Origin: CAYJDR01 sp964368965
Lineage (GTDB): Bacteria > Chrysiogenota > Deferribacteres > Deferribacterales > Mucispirillaceae
NCBI GenBank assembly: GCA_964368965.1
Contig: CAYJDR010000033.1
Location: 1-23,026 of the forward strand
Length of the DNA stretch: 23,026 nt
Direction: 5' to 3'
The translations under genes and the position numbers were made by a program. Under the pieces are notes generated by a model. It was given only the letters and a program-made list of their open reading frames with translations. It was not told the DNA's origin and searched no databases. Shown in pieces: positions 14,675 through 21,534 of this stretch. Position 1 is the first letter of the stretch. The number at the start of each line of letters is the position of its first letter.

Positions 14675-16714
14675 GATAAGATGATGAAAAACAATACACA
14701 AATCTTTTTAACTATATTATTACTTTTACATTTTTTCAATCACTTTGCAATAGCTAGTGAAATTTCACACGTAAAAGATGTATTTCCTAAAGTTGAGCAA
14801 CTGAGGGGTGGCGCTTCGTCATGGATAATTAGCGGTGTTACAGAGGAACAACGTGAAGAATGCACCATGTATGAAAATACCTACACGTATTACTCTACAC
14901 GTGGCGAAACTATCATGGATATCAAACGCAACAACAGCTATATGGTTAGCGTTAGGATATATTCATGCGGAAACTTTATGTCGGCGTTCAACCTGTATGA
15001 AGAACTATCTCAAGTAGAGAAAGACTATGAAGGTTCTAAGCAAACTGCTCCAGCACCGTTTGGCGAAATGGGTAGCTTCTTTGCAATACCTACCGAAAAG
15101 GGTGCTGACTACATGGCTGATTTCTACCTTACATACATCATGCGTACGTTTGTTGTGCAAGTCTATTCTGATGACGGGTTTGCACAGATGGATACTGCTG
15201 GCGTTGTTGAACAAGGGCTATACCAACTTGTGCAACAGTATGGAAACTCTTACTATATCAACAAAATCAACCTTGAAGCCAATTATAACGGCGAAAAATA
15301 CAACACGCCAATAACATTCACTGGCGATAACATAACTACAGTTATGCTTGACGGCATTGTTTATGATAAAGAAAATAAACCTATGCCAAACATAACCTTA
15401 ACAGTGAAAGAAACAGGGCAAACAACTAAAACCGATAGTGAAGGCTATTATAATTTAGAAGTAACTGCTGGCAACAAAGACGCAATCTCGTTGACGAAAG
15501 TTGTGTTTTTACCTGTCAATACTGATGACTCAACAAAACCTATTCGTACGGGTGTTTATGAGGTTGCAACAAATAAATCACCTTATGTTATAAATGTCAT
15601 TGAAACGAATGATACACTCGTTGGTAAAATGTATGACTCTGCACGAAAACTTACCTACGACTTCACAGGTACAGTTAAAGACAACAACGCTATAAGGCTT
15701 GTTGCAAACTGTGCTAAGCCTGGCTCTACTTTAAAATGCGCAATTATATTTTCAGGCAATGTTGATGATAATGGCACAATATCAGGCCAGTATAGAGGCT
15801 CAGACAAAGGCGAGTGGAGTATTGATAAAACAAAATATGTGCCAATGAAAGAACAAAAGTATCTGCAAGATACCAATTTATTTATAACTGGTTCAGTGTT
15901 TGAAGGCGGAAGGTTTACAACCGTAAATTCTAGTAGCTTTAAACTTGAAAGTGGCGAGAATAACTCTTTTATAAGGGTGCTTACAAATGCTGATAAAGCT
16001 GATTTATTCTACTTCAAGAGTGCTAAGTTATTGTTTGATGTTTTGTCAGTTGTTGGCGAAGGGAAAGTTTCACTTTATGAAATAGTTGAAAGTGCAGATG
16101 GTGCAATAGCATTGAAAAAAGTGCGTGATATAGCATCTATTAGCAGCAATGATGTTAGAAAAACTTTTAAAGTTGACGTTACTGCCGAGTATCGATTGCC
16201 GACAAAATATGGCTACCTTATTGCAGTTGAAGGTGCAGAGGTTGTGTTGAAACCTAAGACTGTGCCTGTCGAATTAGAATACTATAGGGATGCTAAAAAC
16301 TATACACCGAAAGAGCTAATGACAGGTAAACTTGTTACGTTCAAAGGTGCCGATTTAGCTTCAAATACAAATGCCGTTAAAGGCGATAAGGCAGAAGATG
16401 TTGAGCTAAGCATATCTGTTGCTGCAAAAGGGCGCACGCTTGAATATGTTGAAGTGGCAACGCTGGAAGCACCTTTAATGCGCTGGAACACAAATAGGTT
16501 TGATATCTATCCGCTAGTGGTAGTCAGCCATGATGGAAAAATTATAAACGACCAAAATGGCGATATAAAAACAAAGCTTGCAAAAGATGTAGACGAATTT
16601 ACTTTATCATTGTATAAAGGAGCGTTAAACGAGCTTGAAGTGAAGCAGTTCCTAGTGAAAATTATACTCGATGGTAAAGTGTATGAAACTATCGTCGATG
16701 TATCAAAAAAGTAG
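14666..16714 (+). CDS. Secreted protein with DUF6599-like and CarboxypepD_reg-like regions
   Basis: This 682-residue protein has a signal peptide: the hydrophobic core IFLTILLLLHFF is followed by AIA-SE as a likely cleavage site. Residues about 40-195 contain VSVRIYSCGNFMSAFNLYEE and later FGEMGSFFAIP, a pattern resembling the uncharacterised DUF6599 domain. Residues about 230-275 (DGIVYDKENKPMPNITLTV, then TKTDSEGYYNLEV) look like a carboxypeptidase regulatory-like beta-sandwich. The remainder is beta-rich and unrecognised. No catalytic motif is evident; a periplasmic or surface role is inferred. The start is uncertain: ATG 14666 lacks a ribosome-binding site, and ATGs at 14681 and 14684 would give a tidier signal peptide. 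kdsA follows after 10 nt, suggesting co-transcription. Confidence 0.7.
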   Translation: MLQDKMMKNNTQIFLTILLLLHFFNHFAIASEISHVKDVFPKVEQLRGGASSWIISGVTEEQREECTMYENTYTYYSTRGETIMDIKRNNSYMVSVRIYSCGNFMSAFNLYEELSQVEKDYEGSKQTAPAPFGEMGSFFAIPTEKGADYMADFYLTYIMRTFVVQVYSDDGFAQMDTAGVVEQGLYQLVQQYGNSYYINKINLEANYNGEKYNTPITFTGDNITTVMLDGIVYDKENKPMPNITLTVKETGQTTKTDSEGYYNLEVTAGNKDAISLTKVVFLPVNTDDSTKPIRTGVYEVATNKSPYVINVIETNDTLVGKMYDSARKLTYDFTGTVKDNNAIRLVANCAKPGSTLKCAIIFSGNVDDNGTISGQYRGSDKGEWSIDKTKYVPMKEQKYLQDTNLFITGSVFEGGRFTTVNSSSFKLESGENNSFIRVLTNADKADLFYFKSAKLLFDVLSVVGEGKVSLYEIVESADGAIALKKVRDIASISSNDVRKTFKVDVTAEYRLPTKYGYLIAVEGAEVVLKPKTVPVELEYYRDAKNYTPKELMTGKLVTFKGADLASNTNAVKGDKAEDVELSISVAAKGRTLEYVEVATLEAPLMRWNTNRFDIYPLVVVSHDGKIINDQNGDIKTKLAKDVDEFTLSLYKGALNELEVKQFLVKIILDGKVYETIVDVSKK

Positions 16715-16724
16715 AGGTTACCGA

Positions 16725-17516
16725 ATGTCAAATTTATATAAAACATTGCAAGAGAAACCATTTTTAATGGCGGGTACTTGCGTTATTGAGAGCCTGGATA
16801 TATGCAGGCAAGTTGCAGAAGAATGCGTCAAAATTGCTGAAAAGCACGATATCACATATATATTTAAAGCATCATTTGATAAAGCTAACAGAACGTCTGT
16901 AACATCTTTTAGAGGCGCTGGGCTTGATGAAGGGTTGAAAGTTTTAGACACTATCAAGAAAGAGTTTAATGTGCCTGTTGTTACGGATATCCACGAAAGC
17001 TACCAAGCACAACCTGTTGCAGAAGTGTGCGATGTGTTGCAGATACCTGCGTTCTTATGTCGCCAAACTGATTTACTCGTAGAGGCTGGCAAAACCGATA
17101 AGATTGTTAATATTAAAAAAGCACAGTTCCTAAGTGCTGATGATATGCTATACCCTGTCGAAAAAGTGCGCTCAACTGGTAACGAACAAGTTCTGCTGAC
17201 TGAACGTGGCACAATGTTCGGCTATAACAATCTAGTTGTAGATTTCAGAAACTTAATTGACATGCAAAAGTTCGGTGTGCCAGTTGTTATGGATGTTACA
17301 CACTCTACACAACGCCCTGGTGGCTTGGGTGGCAAAAGTGGTGGCAATCCAGAATATGCGCCTTATATGGCTATGTGTGCAAGTGTATGCGGAGTTAGGG
17401 GATATTTTATAGAAACACACCCAGACCCAATAAAAGCCTTGTCAGATGGGCCAAACATGGTTAAACTATCAGAGCTTGATAATTTAATTACAAAAGTCAT
17501 AAAACATTTCGACTAA
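16725..17516 (+). CDS. kdsA: 3-deoxy-8-phosphooctulonate synthase, metal-dependent type
   Basis: KdsA condenses phosphoenolpyruvate with arabinose 5-phosphate to make KDO-8-phosphate, the precursor of the LPS inner-core sugar KDO. The 263-residue protein has the family motifs FKASFDKANR, TDIHES, QIPAFLCRQTDLL, FGYNNLVVDFR and ETHPDP. The residue after AGT is cysteine (C19). With H193, E230 and D241 this completes the metal site of the Aquifex aeolicus-type enzyme, each offset by eight from the Aquifex numbering (C11, H185, E222, D233, from memory). Non-metal enzymes such as E. coli's carry Asn at the first position. ATG 16725 is chosen from its AGAGG ribosome-binding site; upstream in-frame ATGs fall inside the preceding gene. 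Confidence 0.96.
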   Translation: MSNLYKTLQEKPFLMAGTCVIESLDICRQVAEECVKIAEKHDITYIFKASFDKANRTSVTSFRGAGLDEGLKVLDTIKKEFNVPVVTDIHESYQAQPVAEVCDVLQIPAFLCRQTDLLVEAGKTDKIVNIKKAQFLSADDMLYPVEKVRSTGNEQVLLTERGTMFGYNNLVVDFRNLIDMQKFGVPVVMDVTHSTQRPGGLGGKSGGNPEYAPYMAMCASVCGVRGYFIETHPDPIKALSDGPNMVKLSELDNLITKVIKHFD

Positions 17517-17530
17517 TAGGACGGTAATAT

Positions 17531-17776
17531 ATGAAAAAATTTACACAATTCTTCGGCGGAGCATATCAAAAATATTGGTACATGGCAAGTGGTGTTGTCT
17601 TAATAATCATGGCGCTATCTATGTATAATAACAGAAGCGTAGATACTTTTGAGCTAACAGTCTATAATGCAGATGGAAGCGTTGAATCAACACAAACGGT
17701 TGATAAATTGTTCATCTCTATGGAGAATGATAAAATGGGAGTTTCTAAGAAGTATGTCCCAATCAAACAGTTCTAA
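17531..17776 (+). CDS. Small single-helix membrane protein, unknown function
   Basis: The 81-residue product has a short cationic N-terminus, one membrane helix at about residues 15-30 (YMASGVVLIIMALSMY), and an extracytoplasmic tail of about 50 polar residues with beta character (DTFELTVYNADGSVE). It begins 14 nt after kdsA with a usable AGGACGG ribosome-binding site and is very likely in the same transcript. Position suggests an envelope role, but I recognise no family and no functional residues. Confidence 0.65.
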   Translation: MKKFTQFFGGAYQKYWYMASGVVLIIMALSMYNNRSVDTFELTVYNADGSVESTQTVDKLFISMENDKMGVSKKYVPIKQF

Positions 17777-17800
17777 CATTATTTATAAATAATTCATATC

Positions 17801-17829
17801 AAAGCACATTAATTAATTTAGTGTGCTTT
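17801..17829 (+). terminator. Probable terminator after the kdsA transcript
   Basis: AAAGCACA (17801-17808) and TGTGCTTT (17822-17829) form a perfect 8-bp stem with a 13-nt AT-rich loop. The downstream T-rich stretch is short (CTTATT). The stem ends nine bases before the AGGAG of the next gene, so it could also influence that gene's translation. Confidence 0.5.
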
Positions 17830-17851
17830 CTTATTGTCAGGAGTTGTGGAT

Positions 17852-18499
17852 ATGGCGCTAAATATTGAGCATAAAGGTGCTACTTGGGAATGTCTAACGG
17901 AAATATCAGGCAAAGTGCTTGAAAATTATGATTTTTCAGAAACAGACTTTAATAATGCACGTTTTATTGATGTGAAATTTATTAACTGCCTTTTTAATAA
18001 GTCAAATATATCAGACTCAAGGATTTACCGCGACTCAAGCTTTGAGTGTTGTAGATTTGTCAATGTCGATTTCTCTAGCACAACTATAGGTAGCCACAAG
18101 GGTGATTACATCGGTTGTTTGTTTGAAAAATGCAAATTTCAAGGTGTTTTGTTCTCTTCAACAAGATTTAGAAGATGCCACTTCATGAAAACAAAGTTTA
18201 AAACAGTCAATTTTAATGGTAGCACATTTCACGACTGTATATTTAGTGGAAAGTTTGATGATGTTTCCTTTAACGGCTTATACGATACAAACTCAGATCG
18301 CAAAGCATGTCTTAATAATGTTGATTTTTCAGAAGCCTCCTTTGGTGAGTATGTAAGTTTTTATAACTGCGATTTGTCTACTTGTATCCCTCCAAAAAAC
18401 CACTCATTTGATGAATTACTCTATCACTGCGACTTAAGTGAGCCGACACTGCTAAGTACCGGCTCGAAAGATAGGGTGGTAATAGGCGATTTTTCCTGA
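17852..18499 (+). CDS. Cysteine-rich pentapeptide-repeat protein
   Basis: The 215-residue product contains a run of five-residue repeats with Phe at the central position, for example DFSETDFNNARFIDVKF, CLFEKCKFQGVLF and TKFKTVNFNGSTF. This is the pattern of a right-handed quadrilateral beta-helix. About a dozen cysteines recur, mostly next to the central Phe (NCLF, ECCRF, GCLF, RRCHF, HDCIF). No signal peptide is visible, so it should be cytoplasmic. Some pentapeptide proteins (Qnr, MfpA) mimic DNA and protect gyrase, but most have no known role and none is claimed here. AGGAG (17839-17843) 8 nt upstream supports ATG 17852 over a TTG at 17834. No terminator-like hairpin is clear downstream. 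Confidence 0.85.
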   Translation: MALNIEHKGATWECLTEISGKVLENYDFSETDFNNARFIDVKFINCLFNKSNISDSRIYRDSSFECCRFVNVDFSSTTIGSHKGDYIGCLFEKCKFQGVLFSSTRFRRCHFMKTKFKTVNFNGSTFHDCIFSGKFDDVSFNGLYDTNSDRKACLNNVDFSEASFGEYVSFYNCDLSTCIPPKNHSFDELLYHCDLSEPTLLSTGSKDRVVIGDFS

Positions 18500-18679
18500 T
18501 AGCTTCACTTTGTAAATAGGCTAAATTTTCAATTTTAATGTTCGTTTTTTTAATCTTTTTCATTAGTGTTTTCTTATAATTATCATAATATAGCATATTG
18601 TTATAATTTTTTTTTCATGCATAACTTATTGTAAACAAAGAATAAATAATTTTAATTCAAATTATGTCAATATTTTTGC
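18500..18679. other. A+T-rich intergenic stretch without a visible gene
   Basis: This part of the 291-nt spacer between the pentapeptide gene and the acetate transporter is made of A/T runs. I see no RNA gene, coding sequence or stable hairpin in it. It may hold upstream elements of the transporter promoter that follows. Confidence 0.6.
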
Positions 18680-18707
18680 TTGACAAAATTTAGAACTTAA
18701 TTATAAA
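18680..18707 (+). promoter_or_regulatory. Near-consensus promoter of the acetate transporter
   Basis: TTGACA (18680-18685) is followed by TATAAA (18702-18707) at 16 nt, or alternatively TAAAAT (18704-18709) at 18 nt. This leaves an untranslated leader of about 75 nt before the ATG. A/T tracts upstream could act as UP-like elements. It is among the best promoter matches in the window. Confidence 0.7.
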
Positions 18708-18790
18708 ATACACTCAGTTAAAAAAATAAGTAGATTGACTGGAAACATTTAAAAAAATTATGTAATACGCATTTAAAAGGGGGAATTACA

Positions 18791-19339
18791 ATGAGTAGTG
18801 AAATGAAGATGGCTAACCCAGCACCACTAGGTTTAATTAGCTTTGGTATGACAACGGTACTATTGAATGTGCACAATGCAGGCATTATGCCGCTATCTAT
18901 CGTTATTGTAGCGATGGGACTTATGATTGGTGGACTTGCACAAATTATTGCAGGTATTATGGAATTTAAAACAGGTAACACGTTTGGCGCAACAGCGTTT
19001 ACTGTTTATGGTTGTTTTTGGTGGTCGCTTGTAGCGATATGGGTATTTCCACAGCCAGCACCTGCTGACTTGTTCTCTATGGGTGTTTATTTAACTGTTT
19101 GGGGTATTTTCTCATTCTTTATGTTTATAGGTGCATTAACTCATGCAAATATCACAAAGGTTGTGTTTGGTTCACTTGTTTTATTGTTTGCATCACTTGC
19201 TATTGCTGACTTTACAGGCAGTGGCGTTATTAAAACAATTGCAGGGTATATCGGTATCTTCTGTGGTGGCTCTGCTATGTACAACGCTATCGGTCTTATC
19301 TTAAATAACGAATATGGTCGTGAAGTAGTTAAATTATAG
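18791..19339 (+). CDS. Acetate/succinate transporter, GPR1/FUN34/YaaH family (SatP-like)
   Basis: The family consists of six-helix inner-membrane channels or symporters for acetate and sometimes succinate. The 182-residue protein carries the family signature NPAPLGL near the N-terminus, followed by a first helix that begins ISFGMTT. It also has GGLAQIIAGIMEFKTGNTFG, typical of the second and third segments, and GCFWWSL. Six hydrophobic segments can be counted across the protein. A very strong AAGGGGG ribosome-binding site (18777-18783) and the near-consensus promoter suggest high expression. It is a single-gene unit between its own promoter and a perfect bidirectional terminator. Exact substrate preference is not readable from sequence. 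Confidence 0.93.
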   Translation: MSSEMKMANPAPLGLISFGMTTVLLNVHNAGIMPLSIVIVAMGLMIGGLAQIIAGIMEFKTGNTFGATAFTVYGCFWWSLVAIWVFPQPAPADLFSMGVYLTVWGIFSFFMFIGALTHANITKVVFGSLVLLFASLAIADFTGSGVIKTIAGYIGIFCGGSAMYNAIGLILNNEYGREVVKL

Positions 19340-19349
19340 TAAAATAAAT

Positions 19350-19384
19350 AAGGGTTTAAGTAAAACTTAAACCCTTTGTTTTTT
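19350..19384. terminator. Bidirectional terminator between convergent genes
   Basis: A perfect 11-bp stem, AAGGGTTTAAG (19350-19360) and CTTAAACCCTT (19366-19376), has a TAAAA loop. T-rich sequence follows on the plus strand (19377-19384, interrupted by one G), and a T-containing run follows on the minus strand. The plus-strand T run overlaps the stop codon of the convergent dehydrogenase gene, so one structure likely serves both transcripts. Confidence 0.85.
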
Positions 19385-20354
19385 ATAAAATTGTTTTATC
19401 TGGCGCAACTACTGCGTTTAACGGTGTTATATCATCTCTTATTACACTCAAAACACTTTCAGCACAAATTTTTGCCATCTCCATGCGTGTATCTTGTGTT
19501 GCACTTCCTATGTGTGGCGTTAGCACTACATTGTCAAGCCTTGTTAATATATGGTTTACTTCTGGCTCAAACTCATAAACATCTAACCCAGCACCAAAGA
19601 TAACATTGCTTTGCAAAGCGTTTGCTAAATCGAGTTCGCGCACGATAGGGCCTCTGCCGATGTTGATTAATATAGCATTTTTCTTCATCTTAGAAAATTC
19701 TTTCATAGAAAATCTATGTCTAGTTTCCTCTGTTAGTGGTGCAACAATCACGATAAAATCTGACCACTCTAAAAGTTCATCAAATGAAGCATATGTTGCA
19801 CCAAGTAGTAATTCTGCTTGTTGGTTTCTTGTGCGATTATGATAAATTATGTCCATTGAAAAACCTGAAACAAGTTTCGCAAATGCTTGCCCAATCTTAC
19901 CCATGCCATATATGCCAAGTGTCTTTTTATATAATGGTAGCCCCATCATAAGTGTAGGGGTAGCACCAGTAAAGCGCCCAGCACGTACAAATTTATCAGA
20001 CTCAGCAATCCTTCTGCTTGTTGCAAGCAATAATGCAAGCCCAAGTTCAGCAGTGCTTTGCGTCAACACATCCGGAGTGTTGCAAACAGTAATACCTTTA
20101 TGTTTTGCATATTCGATATCAATATTATCATAACCAGTTGCATAGTTTGCAATCACTTTCAACTTTGGTGCAGCGTCGATAAATGTTCTATCAATTTTGT
20201 CTGCTAGTGTGCATATCAAAGCGTCTGCATCTGTGCACATTTGGCGTAGCCTAATAGTTGGCAGTGTTTCATCAAGCGTGTTTATCTCAACGCGGTGCCC
20301 CTCAAAAATATCAGTAAAATCATAAGGTAACGCTCTGGTAATAACAATTTTCAT
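19383..20354 (-). CDS. D-2-hydroxyacid dehydrogenase (glyoxylate/hydroxypyruvate reductase-like)
   Basis: Members reduce 2-keto acids such as glyoxylate or hydroxypyruvate to D-2-hydroxyacids with NAD(P)H. The 323-residue protein has the NAD(P)-binding motif GMGKIG (glycines 150, 152, 155) and the catalytic triad of the family: R234 in NIGRGP, E263 in EFEPE and H281 in PHIGSAT. The N-terminal substrate domain has NYATGYDNIDI, close to glyoxylate reductases of the GyaR/GhrB group. The residues after the second strand (YHNRTRN) suggest NADPH preference but do not prove it. The GGGGAAAA ribosome-binding site lies 15 nt past the def stop, so it is probably the last gene of the ACT-def unit and stops within the shared terminator. 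Confidence 0.93.
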   Translation of the reverse strand: MKIVITRALPYDFTDIFEGHRVEINTLDETLPTIRLRQMCTDADALICTLADKIDRTFIDAAPKLKVIANYATGYDNIDIEYAKHKGITVCNTPDVLTQSTAELGLALLLATSRRIAESDKFVRAGRFTGATPTLMMGLPLYKKTLGIYGMGKIGQAFAKLVSGFSMDIIYHNRTRNQQAELLLGATYASFDELLEWSDFIVIVAPLTEETRHRFSMKEFSKMKKNAILINIGRGPIVRELDLANALQSNVIFGAGLDVYEFEPEVNHILTRLDNVVLTPHIGSATQDTRMEMAKICAESVLSVIRDDITPLNAVVAPDKTIL

Positions 20355-20369
20355 AGTTTTCCCCTATAG

Positions 20370-20870
20370 TTAAAATTTCTTTCTCTTAAACAAGTCAGTA
20401 CGCTTAGAAATTACTCTATCTATAAACAACGTACCATCTAAATGGTCTGTCTCATGCTGTATTAATACCGCTTCAAAGCCTTCTGCTTCAAGTGTTTGCG
20501 GTTGCATGTTCATGTCATTATATTGCACTGTTATCTTCATCGCTCTGTTCACGTTGCCAGTAAATTCAGGGATGCTCATACACCCCTCACGAAACACAAG
20601 CATTCCCTCATGTTTTGTAATCTCTGGGTTGATAAGCACCATATGTCCGTGACTATCTGTACATTTTTTATTGCGTGAAGCGTCAATGACTACAACACGG
20701 TAAGGCTCACCAATCTGCGTGGCTGCAATACCTGTTGAGTGACCGCTTGCAATCATTGTTTCTTCTAAGTCTTTAATAACATTTAAAACTTTTTCATCAA
20801 TTACTGTTATGTCGTCTGCCATTTCTTTCAAGCGTGGGTCTGGGTATGTTAAAACTTCTCTAATAGCCAT
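20370..20870 (-). CDS. def: Peptide deformylase
   Basis: Peptide deformylase removes the formyl group from nascent N-terminal methionine. The 166-residue protein has all three family motifs. Motif 1 is STGIAATQIG (residues 45-54), with Thr at position 51 where most enzymes have Pro. Motif 2 is EGCMS with metal ligand C97. Motif 3 is QHETDHLDG with ligands H139 and H143 and catalytic E140. The N-terminus (LTYPDPRLKEMA) is also typical. It follows the ACT-domain gene by 8 nt and precedes the dehydrogenase by 15 nt. The partner formyltransferase gene fmt, often adjacent, is absent here. Confidence 0.95.
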   Translation of the reverse strand: MAIREVLTYPDPRLKEMADDITVIDEKVLNVIKDLEETMIASGHSTGIAATQIGEPYRVVVIDASRNKKCTDSHGHMVLINPEITKHEGMLVFREGCMSIPEFTGNVNRAMKITVQYNDMNMQPQTLEAEGFEAVLIQHETDHLDGTLFIDRVISKRTDLFKRKKF

Positions 20871-20878
20871 ATTGTCGC

Positions 20879-21409
20879 CTAAAACTCATAGCTATCAATT
20901 TTATTGATAGTTATATCTGTGCCAATAGATGTTGCTTTTTCCGTTAGTTCTTTTTGCCACGTTGCTTCATCGATGTTTTCTGGTGTTAATATCTCAAGTA
21001 TCATTATGTAGATATCAGTTTCTGACTTCGTGATAACCTTTGTTTGCAAGTCAGTTATGTTGATGCTGTATTGCGATAAAACAGATGTAATATCATGCAC
21101 GATGCCTGCTTTATCGGCACCATATACAGAAAGGGTGTATGGGAGCCCATCGGCAGATGTTGGAACTGTGTCATATTTGTAAACAGATAGCTTGTATCCA
21201 AAATCTGCAAACATGCGTTCAATTTCAGCAGTATCGTAATTGTTTTCACTGTTGACTATCAATATCATTGAGAAAACACCGTAGAGCAGTGTTGAGCTAG
21301 AGTCGTCTATGCTGAACCCTTCGTCAAATAGTTTCTTTGTAACGTTTGCAACAATGCCTGTAGAGTCGACTGTCATAAACGTGAGTGCATAATAATTTTT
21401 ATTCGCCAT
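20879..21409 (-). CDS. Double ACT-domain protein, GcvR-like
   Basis: The 176-residue protein is made of two ACT domains (about 5-80 and 90-165). Each starts with the strand-turn pattern of amino-acid-binding ACT modules: LTFMTVDSTGIVANVTKKLF and LSVYGADKAGIVHDITSVL. This is the layout of GcvR, which in E. coli modulates GcvA control of glycine cleavage, and of related regulators of unknown target. There is no DNA-binding or catalytic domain, so it would act by ligand-dependent protein contact. It leads a minus-strand unit with def and a 2-hydroxyacid dehydrogenase. No gcv genes are visible in the window, so the GcvR name describes fold, not proven function. Confidence 0.85.
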   Translation of the reverse strand: MANKNYYALTFMTVDSTGIVANVTKKLFDEGFSIDDSSSTLLYGVFSMILIVNSENNYDTAEIERMFADFGYKLSVYKYDTVPTSADGLPYTLSVYGADKAGIVHDITSVLSQYSINITDLQTKVITKSETDIYIMILEILTPENIDEATWQKELTEKATSIGTDITINKIDSYEF

Positions 21410-21439
21410 GTTATCACCTGAGCTATGTTTTATATATAT

Positions 21440-21468
21440 ATTAAAGTGCTCATTTTTACTAATGTCAA
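21440..21468 (-). promoter_or_regulatory. Likely promoter of the ACT-def-dehydrogenase unit
   Basis: On the minus strand a consensus TTGACA (opposite 21463-21468) and TTTAAT (opposite 21440-21445) are exactly 17 nt apart. The predicted leader is short, about 25 nt, and includes an AGGTGA ribosome-binding site just before the ATG at 21409. Confidence 0.65.
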
Positions 21469-21534
21469 TAAAAAAGATTTAATTTTTCATAAAAATCAGT
21501 ATTATAGTTAAATAAAAAGTAAAAGAGGGCTAGC

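Noticed and set aside
18540..18610. TATAAT-like hexamers and A/T palindromes upstream of the acetate transporter
   Set aside because: In such A+T-rich sequence -10 look-alikes arise by chance; none had a matching -35, unlike the TTGACA element at 18680.
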